From the NCBI GenBank assembly GCA_900541055.1, contig UQHZ01000005.1:74765-138764 (forward strand): a stretch of DNA of 64,000 bases, written 5' to 3'. The stretch comes from an uncultured Collinsella sp. Lineage in GTDB: Bacteria > Actinomycetota > Coriobacteriia > Coriobacteriales > Coriobacteriaceae. Each line of letters opens with the position of its first letter. Position 1 is the first letter of the stretch. Made by a program: the position numbers and the translations under genes. Positions 8,621 through 17,586 of this stretch are shown in pieces. The notes below the pieces were generated by a model. That model was given only the letters and a program-made list of their open reading frames with translations, searched no databases and had not been told where the DNA came from.

Positions 8621-9127
8621 ATGGCGCTTCCCATGGTTTATGGCGGTCCCGGCCGGTATGTTCAGGGGCCGGGCGAACTGTCGCGTCAAGGCAAGTATTT
8701 GTCATGGTTGGGCTGCGCTGCCTATGTCTTGTTTGACCAGGGCACCGAGGATCGGCTGTGCAGGCAGATCGTCGATGGATTTCTGGACGAAGATCTAAGC
8801 GAGCCGTTCTTTAAGATTTATGACGGTCCGTGTACGGAAGAGGCCGTTGTCGAAATGGCTAAGGAAGCCCAGGCCGAGTATTGCGACATGGTAGTGGGTA
8901 TTGGCGGCGGCAAAATGCTCGATATCGCCAAGGCCGTTGCGTTTTATGCCGAGTTGCCGTTGTGCGTATGCCCCACGGCGGCATCGATGGACGGTCCGTG
9001 CAGCGTGATTTCCGATGGCGACCTGCAGGGTGTTGCAAATGCGGTCTTTAGAAACGAGCGCAATATGGCTAACGAACAGGCCAAGGTGACCAAACAAAAG
9101 CTCGTGCAGCTTATGTGCGAGGCATAG
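8621..9127 (+). pseudogene. Truncated glycerol dehydrogenase-like copy
   Basis: The first ~130 residues align by eye with GldA next door (YGGPGRYVQGPGEL, VGIGGGKMLDIAKAVAFYAELP, CPTAASMDGPCS). After that the similarity stops, and the frame ends at residue 168 instead of about 366. The metal-binding C-terminal half is absent, so it cannot be an active dehydrogenase. It is most simply a decayed duplicate; a retained NAD-binding fragment is possible but less likely. Confidence 0.7.
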
Positions 9128-9278
9128 CTTGGCACTTGATTGACCTTGTGCAATCGAGGCGGCGATAGGCCATAGGCTATTTGCCCCAAAGGTGCACCGC
9201 GTGTAATTTGCCCAAGGTGTGGGCCGATAGCGTATCATTATCTCTTGCTTGTTTGCACTGCTCAGGGAGGGGCCGCGC

Positions 9279-10532
9279 ATGGCGCAGGAACACGATCTGT
9301 TTGATGACATTATCGAGATCAGCAAGGGTTTCGACTTTCTTAAAAACCCGCTTGGCGGTGTGACCGATGCACTCGATCCGTCGGCGCCGCAGTGGAATCC
9401 TGCCGACTACAAGGAGCGTCCGCGCGGCAACACCATTCCGTGCCTGACCTGCAAAAACGAAAAGAGCGGCTGCACCGCGTGCATGGACGTGTGCCCGGTC
9501 AACGCTATCGAGGTCGAGGAAGACGCCATCGAGATCCTCGACTCCTGTCGCAAGTGCGGCCTGTGCGCCGCTGCCTGTCCGACCGAGGCGATTATCTCGC
9601 CGCGCCTTGCACCCAAAAACGTCTACGACGACATTGTCTCGGCGGCTACGAGCCACGAGACCGCCTACGTCACCTGCACGCGCGCCCTCAAGCGCATGCC
9701 GCGCGAAAACGAGGTCGTCGTTGCCTGCGTGGGCGATATTACGGCCGAGACCTGGTTCTCGGTACTGGCAGACTATCCCAACGTGAGTGTGTACCTGCCG
9801 TTGGGCGTGTGCGATAAATGCCGCAACACCGGCGGTGAGGACATTCTGGGCGAGGCGATTGCGAAGGCCGAGGAGTGGTCCGGCACGGGTATGGGCTTGG
9901 AGGTCGACCCCAAGAGCCTCAAATGCCATAAGCGCCGCGAGTACGAGCGCAAAGAGTACATGGAAAAAATTGCCCGCACCACGGGCCTGACGGTGACCAA
10001 GCTCAATCCGGCGACGGCGGCGCTGGCTTCGGTGACGCAAAAGCTCAAGGCCCATCGCCATCAGATTACCCAGCTGGAGCGCACGCTCAACACCATGTGC
10101 GGCACCACGACGACCAAGCGTCGCCGTTCGCTCACCCATGGGCGGCAGCTGGTGCTCTCGACACTGCAGAACCATCCCGAGCTTGCCCAGAATATGCAGG
10201 TGAGCACGCCGGAGTGCGATTTTGACAAGTGCACGTCGTGCGGCGAGTGCGTCAATGTATGCCCCACGTTCGCCTGCGATTTGGTGGGAAGCGGCCGCTT
10301 TGCGTTGGAGTCCACGTATTGTTTAGGCTGCGGCGCCTGTGTCAAGGTTTGTCCCGAGCATGCGCTCAAGCTTGTTGAGCACGACGCGTCCAATCTGGTC
10401 GTCGTCGATCCCGAAGCCGAGGAAAAGGCCGCCCAGAAGGCGAAGGCTCACGAAGAAGCTGAGAAGGTCAAGGCCGAAGCAAAGGCCAAGCTCGACAAGA
10501 TGCTCGACCAGGTAGAAAAGCTCGCGGACTAG
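9279..10532 (+). CDS. Multi-[4Fe-4S] ferredoxin-type protein
   Basis: The start was set at MAQEHDLFD, preceded by AGGGAGG. The ~417-residue protein has an N-terminal pair of Cys clusters (CLTC...CTACMDVCPVNAI and CRKCGLCAAACPTEAI) and a C-terminal pair (CDFDKCTSCGECVNVCPTF and CLGCGACVKVCPEHAL). Between them is a domain with CDKC that resembles electron-transfer or CoB-CoM-type modules. A charged coiled-coil tail rich in Lys/Ala/Glu closes it. It presumably moves electrons in anaerobic metabolism, but no catalytic partner is adjacent, so the redox partner is unknown. Confidence 0.75.
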   Translation: MAQEHDLFDDIIEISKGFDFLKNPLGGVTDALDPSAPQWNPADYKERPRGNTIPCLTCKNEKSGCTACMDVCPVNAIEVEEDAIEILDSCRKCGLCAAACPTEAIISPRLAPKNVYDDIVSAATSHETAYVTCTRALKRMPRENEVVVACVGDITAETWFSVLADYPNVSVYLPLGVCDKCRNTGGEDILGEAIAKAEEWSGTGMGLEVDPKSLKCHKRREYERKEYMEKIARTTGLTVTKLNPATAALASVTQKLKAHRHQITQLERTLNTMCGTTTTKRRRSLTHGRQLVLSTLQNHPELAQNMQVSTPECDFDKCTSCGECVNVCPTFACDLVGSGRFALESTYCLGCGACVKVCPEHALKLVEHDASNLVVVDPEAEEKAAQKAKAHEEAEKVKAEAKAKLDKMLDQVEKLAD

Positions 10533-10587
10533 CTTAAAGAGCGTAAATGATGGCCGGTGGGACAGGTGCTGCCCCGCCGGCCAAAAA

Positions 10588-10654
10588 AGTTGCGGTGGAA
10601 TAGTTCCTGTTTTGCCCTTAAGCTGGCCATTCTAGGAACTATTCCACCGCAACT
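10588..10654. terminator. 21-bp perfect inverted repeat between convergent genes
   Basis: Bases 10588-10608 and 10634-10654 are exact reverse complements, starting AGTTGCGGTGG. The hairpin lies between the converging ferredoxin and GntR genes and can act as a bidirectional terminator. The arm is longer than needed for termination, so it may also be a dispersed repeat family. Confidence 0.65.
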
Positions 10655-10663
10655 AATAGATGG

Positions 10664-11419
10664 TTAGCTCATACTGCTCTGATGGGTCTCGCTGCCGTTA
10701 TTGCGGCGTGTGACCGTTTCGTGGAGTAAAAAGAAGCTGGGAACCTGCTTTGTCTCGGTGTATTCCATAAGGATACCGTCGGCGTTGTAGGTCTGCCCGC
10801 GTACAACGGCGAGTGCGTTAAAGTCGTCGAGATCGAGCACGCGTGCATCCTCGGGCGTGGGATGCTCAATCGTTACATCGCGTTTGCCCGTGGCAATCTT
10901 AATGCCAAGGTCTTCTTCGAGGTAACGATAGATCGAGTCGTTGACAATCTCGGGTGTCAGCCCCGGTACCTGTGAGCTTAGGTAATAGGAGTCGTCGGAG
11001 CACACGGCCCGTCCGTCTGCATAACGGATGCGTTTGGCGCGTGTGAGCTCACAGCCTTCAGGAAACCCGGTAATCTTGGAGAGCGCCTTGTTGCAAACGA
11101 GGAGCTCAAAGACAGTGGTAACCGTTTTGAGCTCAAAGCCTCGGCTGGCTGCGATTTCCTTAAAGGTCTCGAGTCCGCCGCCACCACGATTCGTCTCGTC
11201 ACTGATGTTGCGAATGACGCGCATGCCTTTGCCTTGCTGGGGGAGCACGTAACCATCTGCCGCAAGCATCGAGATGGCGCGACGGACCGTCATGCGCGAA
11301 CAGTCAAACAGCTGCGTGAGCTCAGTCTCCGAAGGCAGATAACTCTGATAGGCGTATGTGCCGTCGTCAATCGACTGCTTCACGTTGTCATAAATAGTTT
11401 GGAAGATGGCTCGCGCCAC
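10664..11419 (-). CDS. GntR-family regulator (HutC/TreR-like, UTRA domain)
   Basis: The 251-residue protein has an N-terminal winged helix-turn-helix (SETELTQLFDCSRMTVRRAISML, about 28-50) followed by a UTRA ligand-binding domain, as in HutC/TreR-type repressors that sense phosphosugars. The start is a GTG with AGGAGA upstream. It lies downstream of a zinc dehydrogenase on the minus strand and across a divergent promoter from an alpha-glucoside PTS gene and a 6-phospho-alpha-glucosidase. It probably controls these through the TTGTCTAGA-type palindromes at 12557-12723. Effector identity (a sugar 6-phosphate) is inferred from context. Confidence 0.85.
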   Translation of the reverse strand: MARAIFQTIYDNVKQSIDDGTYAYQSYLPSETELTQLFDCSRMTVRRAISMLAADGYVLPQQGKGMRVIRNISDETNRGGGGLETFKEIAASRGFELKTVTTVFELLVCNKALSKITGFPEGCELTRAKRIRYADGRAVCSDDSYYLSSQVPGLTPEIVNDSIYRYLEEDLGIKIATGKRDVTIEHPTPEDARVLDLDDFNALAVVRGQTYNADGILMEYTETKQVPSFFLLHETVTRRNNGSETHQSSMS

Positions 11420-11484
11420 GACGGTCTCCTAGAGCTGAGTGCGCGAGCGGTGGATGAGGACCGCTCGCGCAGGTGTCGATCGAT

Positions 11485-12510
11485 TTACTTGCTGGGGTCG
11501 ATTATATATTTACCCATGGCACGCAGAGCTGGGTCTGACAGGATGGCGCCGAGTTCGTCGAGGGAAGCCACCTTGGCGACCATCGAGGATACGTCGAGCC
11601 TGCCAGAGTCGATGAGCTCGAGCGCGCGACGCTGCGTATAAGGGTTAATGTAGGACGAAGTAAGCACAAGCTCCTTCTGGAAGACCTCGAAGGGCTTGAC
11701 GGTGATTGTCTCATCGGGCTTGGTGAGGCCGAACATCATGACCGTAGCCTTGTGGCCGGCGATCTGGATGGCCTGCTCGATGGTGACGGGCTTGCCAACA
11801 CACTCGATAACGACATCGACGTTGCCGACGCCCTCCTGCTTCAGGCGGGCCGGGACGTCCTCGTGGATGGAATCAATTGCCAGGTCGGCGCCGAGTTTGA
11901 GCGCAACCTCGCGCTTGCCTTCGACAGGCTCGAGCAAGACAACCTTGGTGGCGCCGGCGTTTTTAGCAAGCTGCATCATGAGCAGACCGATCATGCCACC
12001 GCCGATAACGACAACTGTGCTGCCGGGCTTGATGTTGCACATATCGATGCCGTGCAGGCAGCAGGCGACGGGCTCGGTCATGGCGCCCTGCTCGAAGCTG
12101 GTGTGATCGCCCAACTTGTAGACTTGCTGCATATCGACGGAGCAGTACTCGGCAAAGCCGCCGTTAACGGTGGTGCCGTAACCGGTCATATGCTCGCAGT
12201 AGTGGTTGATTCCGTCGCGGCAGGGTTCGCAGCAGCCGCAGGGATGGTTTGGGTCGATGCACACGCGATCGCCCGGTTTAAAGCCGGTGACATCGCTGCC
12301 CACGGCCTCGACAACGCCGGCGAACTCATGACCAAGGATCGTGGGCGGGGTAACGTCGGCCGCACCCTTGTCGCCTTCATAGATATGAACGTCGGTACCG
12401 CAGACGCCGCAAGCTTTGACGTTGATCAGAACGTCGCGCCTGCCCACGGCCGGCTTTGCCGATTCCTCGACTCTGAGGTCGTGCTTTCCATAGAAGACCG
12501 CGCTTTTCAT
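11485..12510 (-). CDS. Zinc-dependent medium-chain alcohol/polyol dehydrogenase
   Basis: This 341-residue MDR-superfamily enzyme carries the catalytic-zinc signature GHEFAGVVEAVG with Cys in KACGVCGTDVH. It has the structural-zinc cluster CGCCEPCRDGINHYC, and a Rossmann NAD-binding segment VVVIGGGMIGLLMMQLAKNAGA. It resembles sorbitol/threonine-type dehydrogenases. It is divergent from the alpha-glucoside PTS operon and shares its operator region, so it likely acts on a sugar or polyol from the same pathway. The substrate is not predictable from sequence. Confidence 0.85.
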   Translation of the reverse strand: MKSAVFYGKHDLRVEESAKPAVGRRDVLINVKACGVCGTDVHIYEGDKGAADVTPPTILGHEFAGVVEAVGSDVTGFKPGDRVCIDPNHPCGCCEPCRDGINHYCEHMTGYGTTVNGGFAEYCSVDMQQVYKLGDHTSFEQGAMTEPVACCLHGIDMCNIKPGSTVVVIGGGMIGLLMMQLAKNAGATKVVLLEPVEGKREVALKLGADLAIDSIHEDVPARLKQEGVGNVDVVIECVGKPVTIEQAIQIAGHKATVMMFGLTKPDETITVKPFEVFQKELVLTSSYINPYTQRRALELIDSGRLDVSSMVAKVASLDELGAILSDPALRAMGKYIIDPSK

Positions 12511-12556
12511 GGTGACTCCTTAACGTGGCGGTGAATGTTGTAATGAAGTATAGGCA

Positions 12557-12591
12557 TGTCTATAGATATAGACAAGCACATCTAGACAAGT
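12557..12591. promoter_or_regulatory. Operators upstream of the dehydrogenase gene
   Basis: TGTCTATA-GA-TATAGACA (12557-12574) is a palindrome with perfect 8-bp arms, and ATCTAGACAAG (12580-12590) is the reverse complement of the core of the site at 12708. Both lie within 80 bp of the minus-strand dehydrogenase start. They are candidate binding sites for the adjacent GntR regulator. Confidence 0.6.
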
Positions 12592-12707
12592 AGAAAAGAA
12601 AAATGAAATGCAGCCATCAGCTATGTCAGATTTAAACAGGCGAAATACTGGCCATATACCGTTTACGGCCAATAATCAACCGTTTACCGACCGTAATATT
12701 TATGCTA

Positions 12708-12723
12708 ACTTGTCTAGATAAGT
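12708..12723. promoter_or_regulatory. Operator upstream of the PTS gene
   Basis: ACTTGTCTAGATAAGT is a 16-bp palindrome with one mismatched pair, matching the half-site near the dehydrogenase. The spacing of this size and shape is typical for GntR/UTRA repressors. It lies about 145 bp before the PTS start and probably overlaps its promoter or leader. Confidence 0.6.
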
Positions 12724-12868
12724 GATATGATAAAAAATGAAGCGCAAGAAGTCAGGGAAGCGGGCCCACCCGTCCTATTGCACGAGGTACACGCAAACGG
12801 CGCGTCTGCGGTCTCGAGTGAAGCCAAAACCGCAGTCGCTCCGAATGAAGAGAGGGGGATTCCCCGTC

Positions 12869-14479
12869 ATGATGCAAAAGATACAACGTTTCGGCGGTGC
12901 AATGTACACGCCTGCAATTCTTTTCGCATTTTCCGGAATCGTCGTCGGCCTGGGTACGTTGTTTACCACCGAGGCGATCTTTGGCGAGATGGCCACTGCG
13001 GGCCATCTTTGGTTTGATTGCTGGAATGTGCTGCTCCAGGGTGGTTGGACGCTCTTTAACCAGATGCCGTTGCTGTTTTGCGTAGCGTTGCCAATCTCGC
13101 TCGCGAACAAGCAGAATGCTCGCTGCTGCATGGAGGCTTTGGCCATCTACCTTACCTTCAACTACTTTGTAAGCACAATCTTGGGGCAGTGGGGCCCTGT
13201 CTTTGGGGTCGACTACTCTGTCGAGGCGGGCAGCGGTACTGGTCTTGCCACTATCGCAAGCATCAAAACGCTTGATATGGGCATCATGGGCGCACTCATT
13301 ATCTCTGGTATCGCCACGATGCTGCATAATAAGTTCTTCGACACCGAGCTCCCCGAGTGGTTGGGTGTGTTCTCGGGTTCCGTGTTCATCTATATGATCG
13401 GTTTCTTCGTTATGGTTCCGGTCGCTCTTATCGCCTGCCTGGTGTGGCCGCATGTTCAGGCTGCTATCTCCGCCTTCCAGGGATTCATCCTTTCCGCCGG
13501 TACGTTTGGCGTGGGTGTCTTTGCTTTCTTCGAGCGCGTGCTGATCCCTACAGGCCTGCACCACTTTATCTATACGCCGTTCTATTACGACAACGCGGCG
13601 GTCAACGGCGGCATCTTTGCTGCTTGGGCCAACATCCTGCCCCAACTGGCTGCCGATCCGAGCATTGCTCTTAAGGATGCCGCACCCTGGGCTGCCTATA
13701 CCTGCCCTGGTTGGACTAAGGTCTTCGGCTCGCTTGGCGTCGCCATTGCGTTTTATATGACCGCCAAACCCGAGCGCAAGCAGCGCGTCAAGGCTCTGCT
13801 GATCCCGGTCACCCTTACCGCTATGCTTTGCGGTATCACCGAGCCGCTTGACTTCACCTTCCTGTTCATCGCGCCCGGCCTGTTCGTCGTCCACTGCGTG
13901 CTCGGAGCGCTTGGCTGCATGGCTCAAAACCTCCTTGGCGTCGTGGGCATCTTCGACGGCGGCATCATCTCGATGCTCTCGTGGGACTGGCTGCCCCTTT
14001 GGGCCGCACACGGTCTGCAGTACGCCATCTCCATCCTTGTCGGTCTGTGCTTTACCGCCCTTTGGGTCGTGGTCTTCCGTTTCCTGATCGTCAAGTTCGA
14101 CTTTAAGACCCCCGGTCGCGAGGATGACGATGTTGAGGTCGAGCTCAAGTCCAAGGCCGACTACAAGCAAAAGCAGGGCGGTGCTGCTGCTGGCAAATCG
14201 GTCGCCCAGAGTAAGGATGATGAGCGCTTGGTGCTTGCCGAGAACATCCTCGATCTGCTCGGTGGCGCGGATAACATCATCGATGTAACTAACTGCGCTA
14301 CCCGTCTGCGCGTTAACGTCAAGGACAAGAGCGTCGTTGCACCCGAGGCTTCCTTCAAGGCGATCGGTACGCATGGCTTGGTGGTCCAAGGTCAGTCAAT
14401 CCAGGTCATCATCGGCCTTACCGTCCCGCAGGTTCGCGAGAAGTTCGAGAGTCTTCTGAAGTTCGAGAGTCTTCTGTAA
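12869..14479 (+). CDS. PTS alpha-glucoside permease, fused EIIC-EIIB
   Basis: The start was placed at MMQKIQRFGGAMYTP, the usual beginning of GlvC/MalX-type permeases, after AGAGGGGG; upstream in-frame sequence is not hydrophobic. The 536-residue product has about ten membrane segments of the glucose/maltose EIIC family, including GITEPLDFTFLF. A charged linker and an EIIB domain follow, with the phosphorylated Cys in DVTNCATRLR. It imports and phosphorylates an alpha-glucoside such as maltose; the EIIA would be encoded elsewhere. The next gene hydrolyses the product. The 3' end carries an exact 18-bp tandem duplication (14441-14476), which doubles the last six residues. Confidence 0.9.
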   Translation: MMQKIQRFGGAMYTPAILFAFSGIVVGLGTLFTTEAIFGEMATAGHLWFDCWNVLLQGGWTLFNQMPLLFCVALPISLANKQNARCCMEALAIYLTFNYFVSTILGQWGPVFGVDYSVEAGSGTGLATIASIKTLDMGIMGALIISGIATMLHNKFFDTELPEWLGVFSGSVFIYMIGFFVMVPVALIACLVWPHVQAAISAFQGFILSAGTFGVGVFAFFERVLIPTGLHHFIYTPFYYDNAAVNGGIFAAWANILPQLAADPSIALKDAAPWAAYTCPGWTKVFGSLGVAIAFYMTAKPERKQRVKALLIPVTLTAMLCGITEPLDFTFLFIAPGLFVVHCVLGALGCMAQNLLGVVGIFDGGIISMLSWDWLPLWAAHGLQYAISILVGLCFTALWVVVFRFLIVKFDFKTPGREDDDVEVELKSKADYKQKQGGAAAGKSVAQSKDDERLVLAENILDLLGGADNIIDVTNCATRLRVNVKDKSVVAPEASFKAIGTHGLVVQGQSIQVIIGLTVPQVREKFESLLKFESLL

Positions 14480-14497
14480 ACCATCGTCCATCGAAAC

Positions 14498-14537
14498 AAT
14501 CGGCCTTGCAGAGCCGGTATGCACCGCAAGGCCGATT
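14498..14537 (+). terminator. Hairpin between PTS gene and glvA-like gene
   Basis: A 12-bp stem (AATCGGCCTTGC with GCAAGGCCGATT) lies 19 bp after the PTS stop. The T-tract is weak, so it may be a partial terminator or an mRNA-stability element that lets some transcription reach the hydrolase gene. Confidence 0.6.
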
Positions 14538-14634
14538 CTAGAGATAAAAAACTCCACTTCTAGGTAACAATTCCAAACCGTACAGGCCGCGTGCGGGGAT
14601 GGATTGAGCAAGCGGCCAGAATGAGGAGGACATC

Positions 14635-15978
14635 ATGTCCAAGAAAAACTATGCCGTGACCATTGCCGGCGGTGGCTCTACCTTCACCCCGGGCATTGCC
14701 CTGATGCTGCTTGAGGAGCGCGACCGCTTCCCGGTCAACAAGGTGACCTTCTACGACAACAACGCCGAGCGCCAGGAGATCGTGGCAAAGGCCTGCGAGA
14801 TCTACTTCCACGAGAACGCTCCCGAGGTTGAGTTTAGCTACACCACCGACCCCGAGACCGCATTCACCGGGACCGACTTCGTGCTTGCCCACATCCGCGT
14901 CGGCCTGTACGCCATGCGTGAGCTCGACGAGAAGATTCCTCTCAAGTACGGCTGCGTTGGCCAAGAGACCTGCGGTGCCGGCGGTATCGCCTACGGCATG
15001 CGCTCCATCGGTGGTGTCATCGAGATCCTCGACTACATGGAGAAGTACAGCCCCAACGCCTGGATGCTCAACTACTCCAACCCCGCGGCCATCGTCGCCG
15101 AGGCCTGCCGCGTGCTGCGTCCCAACAGCCGCATCATCAACATCTGCGACATGCCGATCGACCTCATGGATAAGATGAGCCGTATGTGCGGCATCAAGGA
15201 TCGTCGCGAGCTGCAGTACAGCTACTACGGCCTCAACCACTTTGGTTGGTGGAGCAAGATCTACGACAAGGAGGGTAACGACCTCATGCCGCAGATCAAG
15301 GAGCACATGGCAAAGAACGGCTACTTGGACGGCATTGAGCACGAGGCCGGTAAGGAGCAGCACGTCGAGGAGAGCTGGATTCACACTTTCGGCAAGGCCA
15401 AGGATGTCTATGCTGTCGATCCCGAGACGATTCCCAACACCTACCTCAAGTACTACCTGTACCCGGACTATGTTGTCGAGACGTCTGACCCCAACTACAC
15501 TCGCGCCAATGAGGTTATGGACGGCCGCGAGAAGAAGGTCTTTGGCGCTTGCCGCGACATCATCGCCAAGGGTACTGCCAAGGACGGCGGCTTTGAGCCC
15601 GACGTACACGCCAACTACATCGTCGACCTTGCCTGCGCGCTGGCCGAGAACACGCTCGAGCGCTTCCTGCTGATCGTCCCCAACGATGGTGCTGTGCCCA
15701 ACTTCGACCCGACGGCCATGGTCGAGGTGCCTTGCATCGTTGGCTCCAACGGCTTTGAGAAGATCTGCCAGGGCCCGATCCCGCAGTTCCAGAAGGGCCT
15801 GATGGAGCAGCAGGTTTCCGTCGAGAAGCTCGTTGTCCAGGCTTGGGTCGAGGGCAGCTATCAGAAGCTCTGGCAGGCGCTCACGCTCTCCAAGACCATT
15901 CCTTCGGCAAGCGTTGCTAAGCAGATCCTGGACGAGCTCATCGAGGCCAACAAGGATTTCTGGCCTGAGCTTAAGTAA
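14635..15978 (+). CDS. glvA: 6-phospho-alpha-glucosidase (GH4)
   Basis: The 447-residue protein has the glycoside hydrolase family 4 features: an N-terminal NAD-binding loop IAGGGSTFTPG, NYSNPAAIVAEA, a metal-binding Cys/His pair (NICDMP and GLNHFGWW), and the CDMPI motif that marks the alpha-specific branch (the beta branch has CNVP). It needs NAD and a divalent metal, and cleaves intracellular alpha-glucoside-6-phosphates to glucose 6-phosphate. It is the natural partner of the PTS permease just upstream. A good ribosome site (GAGGA) precedes the ATG. It matches the usual family length. Confidence 0.93.
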   Translation: MSKKNYAVTIAGGGSTFTPGIALMLLEERDRFPVNKVTFYDNNAERQEIVAKACEIYFHENAPEVEFSYTTDPETAFTGTDFVLAHIRVGLYAMRELDEKIPLKYGCVGQETCGAGGIAYGMRSIGGVIEILDYMEKYSPNAWMLNYSNPAAIVAEACRVLRPNSRIINICDMPIDLMDKMSRMCGIKDRRELQYSYYGLNHFGWWSKIYDKEGNDLMPQIKEHMAKNGYLDGIEHEAGKEQHVEESWIHTFGKAKDVYAVDPETIPNTYLKYYLYPDYVVETSDPNYTRANEVMDGREKKVFGACRDIIAKGTAKDGGFEPDVHANYIVDLACALAENTLERFLLIVPNDGAVPNFDPTAMVEVPCIVGSNGFEKICQGPIPQFQKGLMEQQVSVEKLVVQAWVEGSYQKLWQALTLSKTIPSASVAKQILDELIEANKDFWPELK

Positions 15979-16018
15979 GGACTACTGTCTCGAACCCTCA
16001 CGCATCTCTGCTTCATTT

Positions 16019-16063
16019 GCGCCGCCGCGGTGTCCGGATTCGCCCGGATGCTGCGGCGGCGCT
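16019..16063 (+). promoter_or_regulatory. Hairpin and promoter before ychF
   Basis: CGCCGCCGC / GCGGCGGCG with an inner TCCGG...CCGGA stem forms a strong hairpin after the glycosidase gene. TATACT at about 16058-16063 immediately after it fits a -10 box for ychF. The hairpin lacks a T-run. Confidence 0.45.
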
Positions 16064-16105
16064 ATACTTATACGGTTTGAAGTACCTGTACCAAAAGGAG
16101 CTGTC

Positions 16106-17182
16106 GTGTCCCTTTCCATCGGTATCGTGGGCCTGCCCAACGTGGGCAAGTCGACGCTGTTCACCGCGCTTACCAAAAAGACCGGCCTTGCCGCCAACTA
16201 CCCGTTTGCCACGATCGACCCCAACGTGGGTATCGTCGATGTGCCCGATAGCCGCCTGCAAAAGCTCGCCGACATCGTCAACCCCGGCCGCATTGTGCCG
16301 GCTACGGTCGAGTTCGTCGACATCGCAGGCCTGGTGAAGGGTGCCAACGAGGGCGAGGGTCTGGGCAACCAGTTCTTGGCAAACATCCGCGAGACCGACG
16401 CCATCTGCGAGGTCGTGCGCTACTTTAAGGATCCCAACGTCATGCGTGAGGTGGGCCGCACGGGTGAGTTCGTCGATCCCGCCGGCGATGCCGACACCAT
16501 CATGACCGAGCTCATCCTGGCCGACATGGGCACGCTCGAGAAGCAACTGCCCAAGCTCGAGAAGGAGGCCAAGCGCGACAAGGAGCTCATGCCCAAGTTC
16601 GAGGTGGCCAAGCGCCTGCTTGCCTGGCTCAACGAGGGCAAGCGCGCCGCATCCATGGAGATGACCGACGAGGAGCGTGCTGCCGCCAAGGGCCTGTTCC
16701 TGCTCACTATGAAGCCCATCCTGTATGTGGCCAATGTGGACGAGGATATGCTCAACGAGGATCTGGCGCCCATCGATGGCGTCAAGCCGCTGCCGATTTG
16801 CGCCAAGATTGAGGCCGAGCTTTCCGAGCTCGATCCCGAGGATGCGGCCGACTACCTGGAGAGCTTGGGCCTGGAGCAGCCCGGTCTGGACGTGCTCGCG
16901 CAGGCCGCTTACAAGCTGCTCGGCCTGCAGTCGTTCTTTACGGCCGGCGAGATGGAGGTCAAGGCCTGGACGGTTCGTCAGGGCGCGACCGCCCCGCAGG
17001 CCGCCGGCGTCATCCACACCGATTTTGAACGCGGCTTTATTAAGGCCGAGGTTATTGGCTACGACGACTACATCGAGCTCGGCGGCGAGCAGGGCGCCAA
17101 GGCCGCCGGCAAGCTGCGTATTGAGGGCAAGGACTATGTCATGGCCGATGGCGACGTCGTGCACTTCCGCTTTAACGTGTAA
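16106..17182 (+). CDS. ychF: Ribosome-associated P-loop ATPase YchF (OLA1 family)
   Basis: A GTG start 5 nt after AAGGAG gives the canonical MSLSIGIVGLPNVGKSTLF N-terminus; the longer reading into the glycosidase gene has no support. The 358-residue protein has a P-loop GLPNVGKST (about 8-16), the switch motif DIAGLVKGA, the ATP-preferring NVDEDML in place of NKxD, and a C-terminal TGS domain (TAGEMEVKAWTVRQGATAPQAAG...). YchF binds ribosomes and modulates translation and stress responses. It is close to full family length and a housekeeping gene. Confidence 0.95.
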   Translation: MSLSIGIVGLPNVGKSTLFTALTKKTGLAANYPFATIDPNVGIVDVPDSRLQKLADIVNPGRIVPATVEFVDIAGLVKGANEGEGLGNQFLANIRETDAICEVVRYFKDPNVMREVGRTGEFVDPAGDADTIMTELILADMGTLEKQLPKLEKEAKRDKELMPKFEVAKRLLAWLNEGKRAASMEMTDEERAAAKGLFLLTMKPILYVANVDEDMLNEDLAPIDGVKPLPICAKIEAELSELDPEDAADYLESLGLEQPGLDVLAQAAYKLLGLQSFFTAGEMEVKAWTVRQGATAPQAAGVIHTDFERGFIKAEVIGYDDYIELGGEQGAKAAGKLRIEGKDYVMADGDVVHFRFNV

Positions 17183-17193
17183 GGACGACGCAT

Positions 17194-17577
17194 ATGTTTA
17201 AATATGGCAAAAAAGCTGGCTACATGGGTATTGCGCTGCTCGTGCTTGCGGTGATTCCGCTGGTGGTCGCAGCGTTTGTGATCCCCAACATTGGTCCCGA
17301 GGTGGCAACAAAGTTTAATGCTGCCGGCGAGGCGACGCGCTGGGGCAAGAGCTACGAGTTGCTGGCATTGCCGGTGCTCAACCTGCTGCTGAGCGTGGCG
17401 ACGTACTTTACGGCGGGACGCCAGGCTAAAAACAATGATGACTCCGCCGCCATGGCGCGCATCGTGTGCGAGCGCTACCTGCGCAACGGTTGCATCACGG
17501 GTGTGTTCCTCAACGTGGTCAACGTTTACTTTATGTACTCGGCGATTACCGGAACGGGCTTTGGCCTTGGTTTCTAG
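17194..17577 (+). CDS. Small DUF1648-type membrane protein
   Basis: This 127-residue protein starts 11 bp after ychF, so is probably co-transcribed. It has three hydrophobic segments (about 11-31, 48-70 and 99-122), and the sequence PEVATKFNAAGEATRWGKS between the first two matches the DUF1648 pattern (IPxHFNxxGxxxxxGxK) of SdpI-like immunity and membrane proteins. The downstream half of a full SdpI is missing, so this is a short version. The role is unknown. Confidence 0.65.
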   Translation: MFKYGKKAGYMGIALLVLAVIPLVVAAFVIPNIGPEVATKFNAAGEATRWGKSYELLALPVLNLLLSVATYFTAGRQAKNNDDSAAMARIVCERYLRNGCITGVFLNVVNVYFMYSAITGTGFGLGF

Positions 17578-17586
17578 CTTGTCCTT

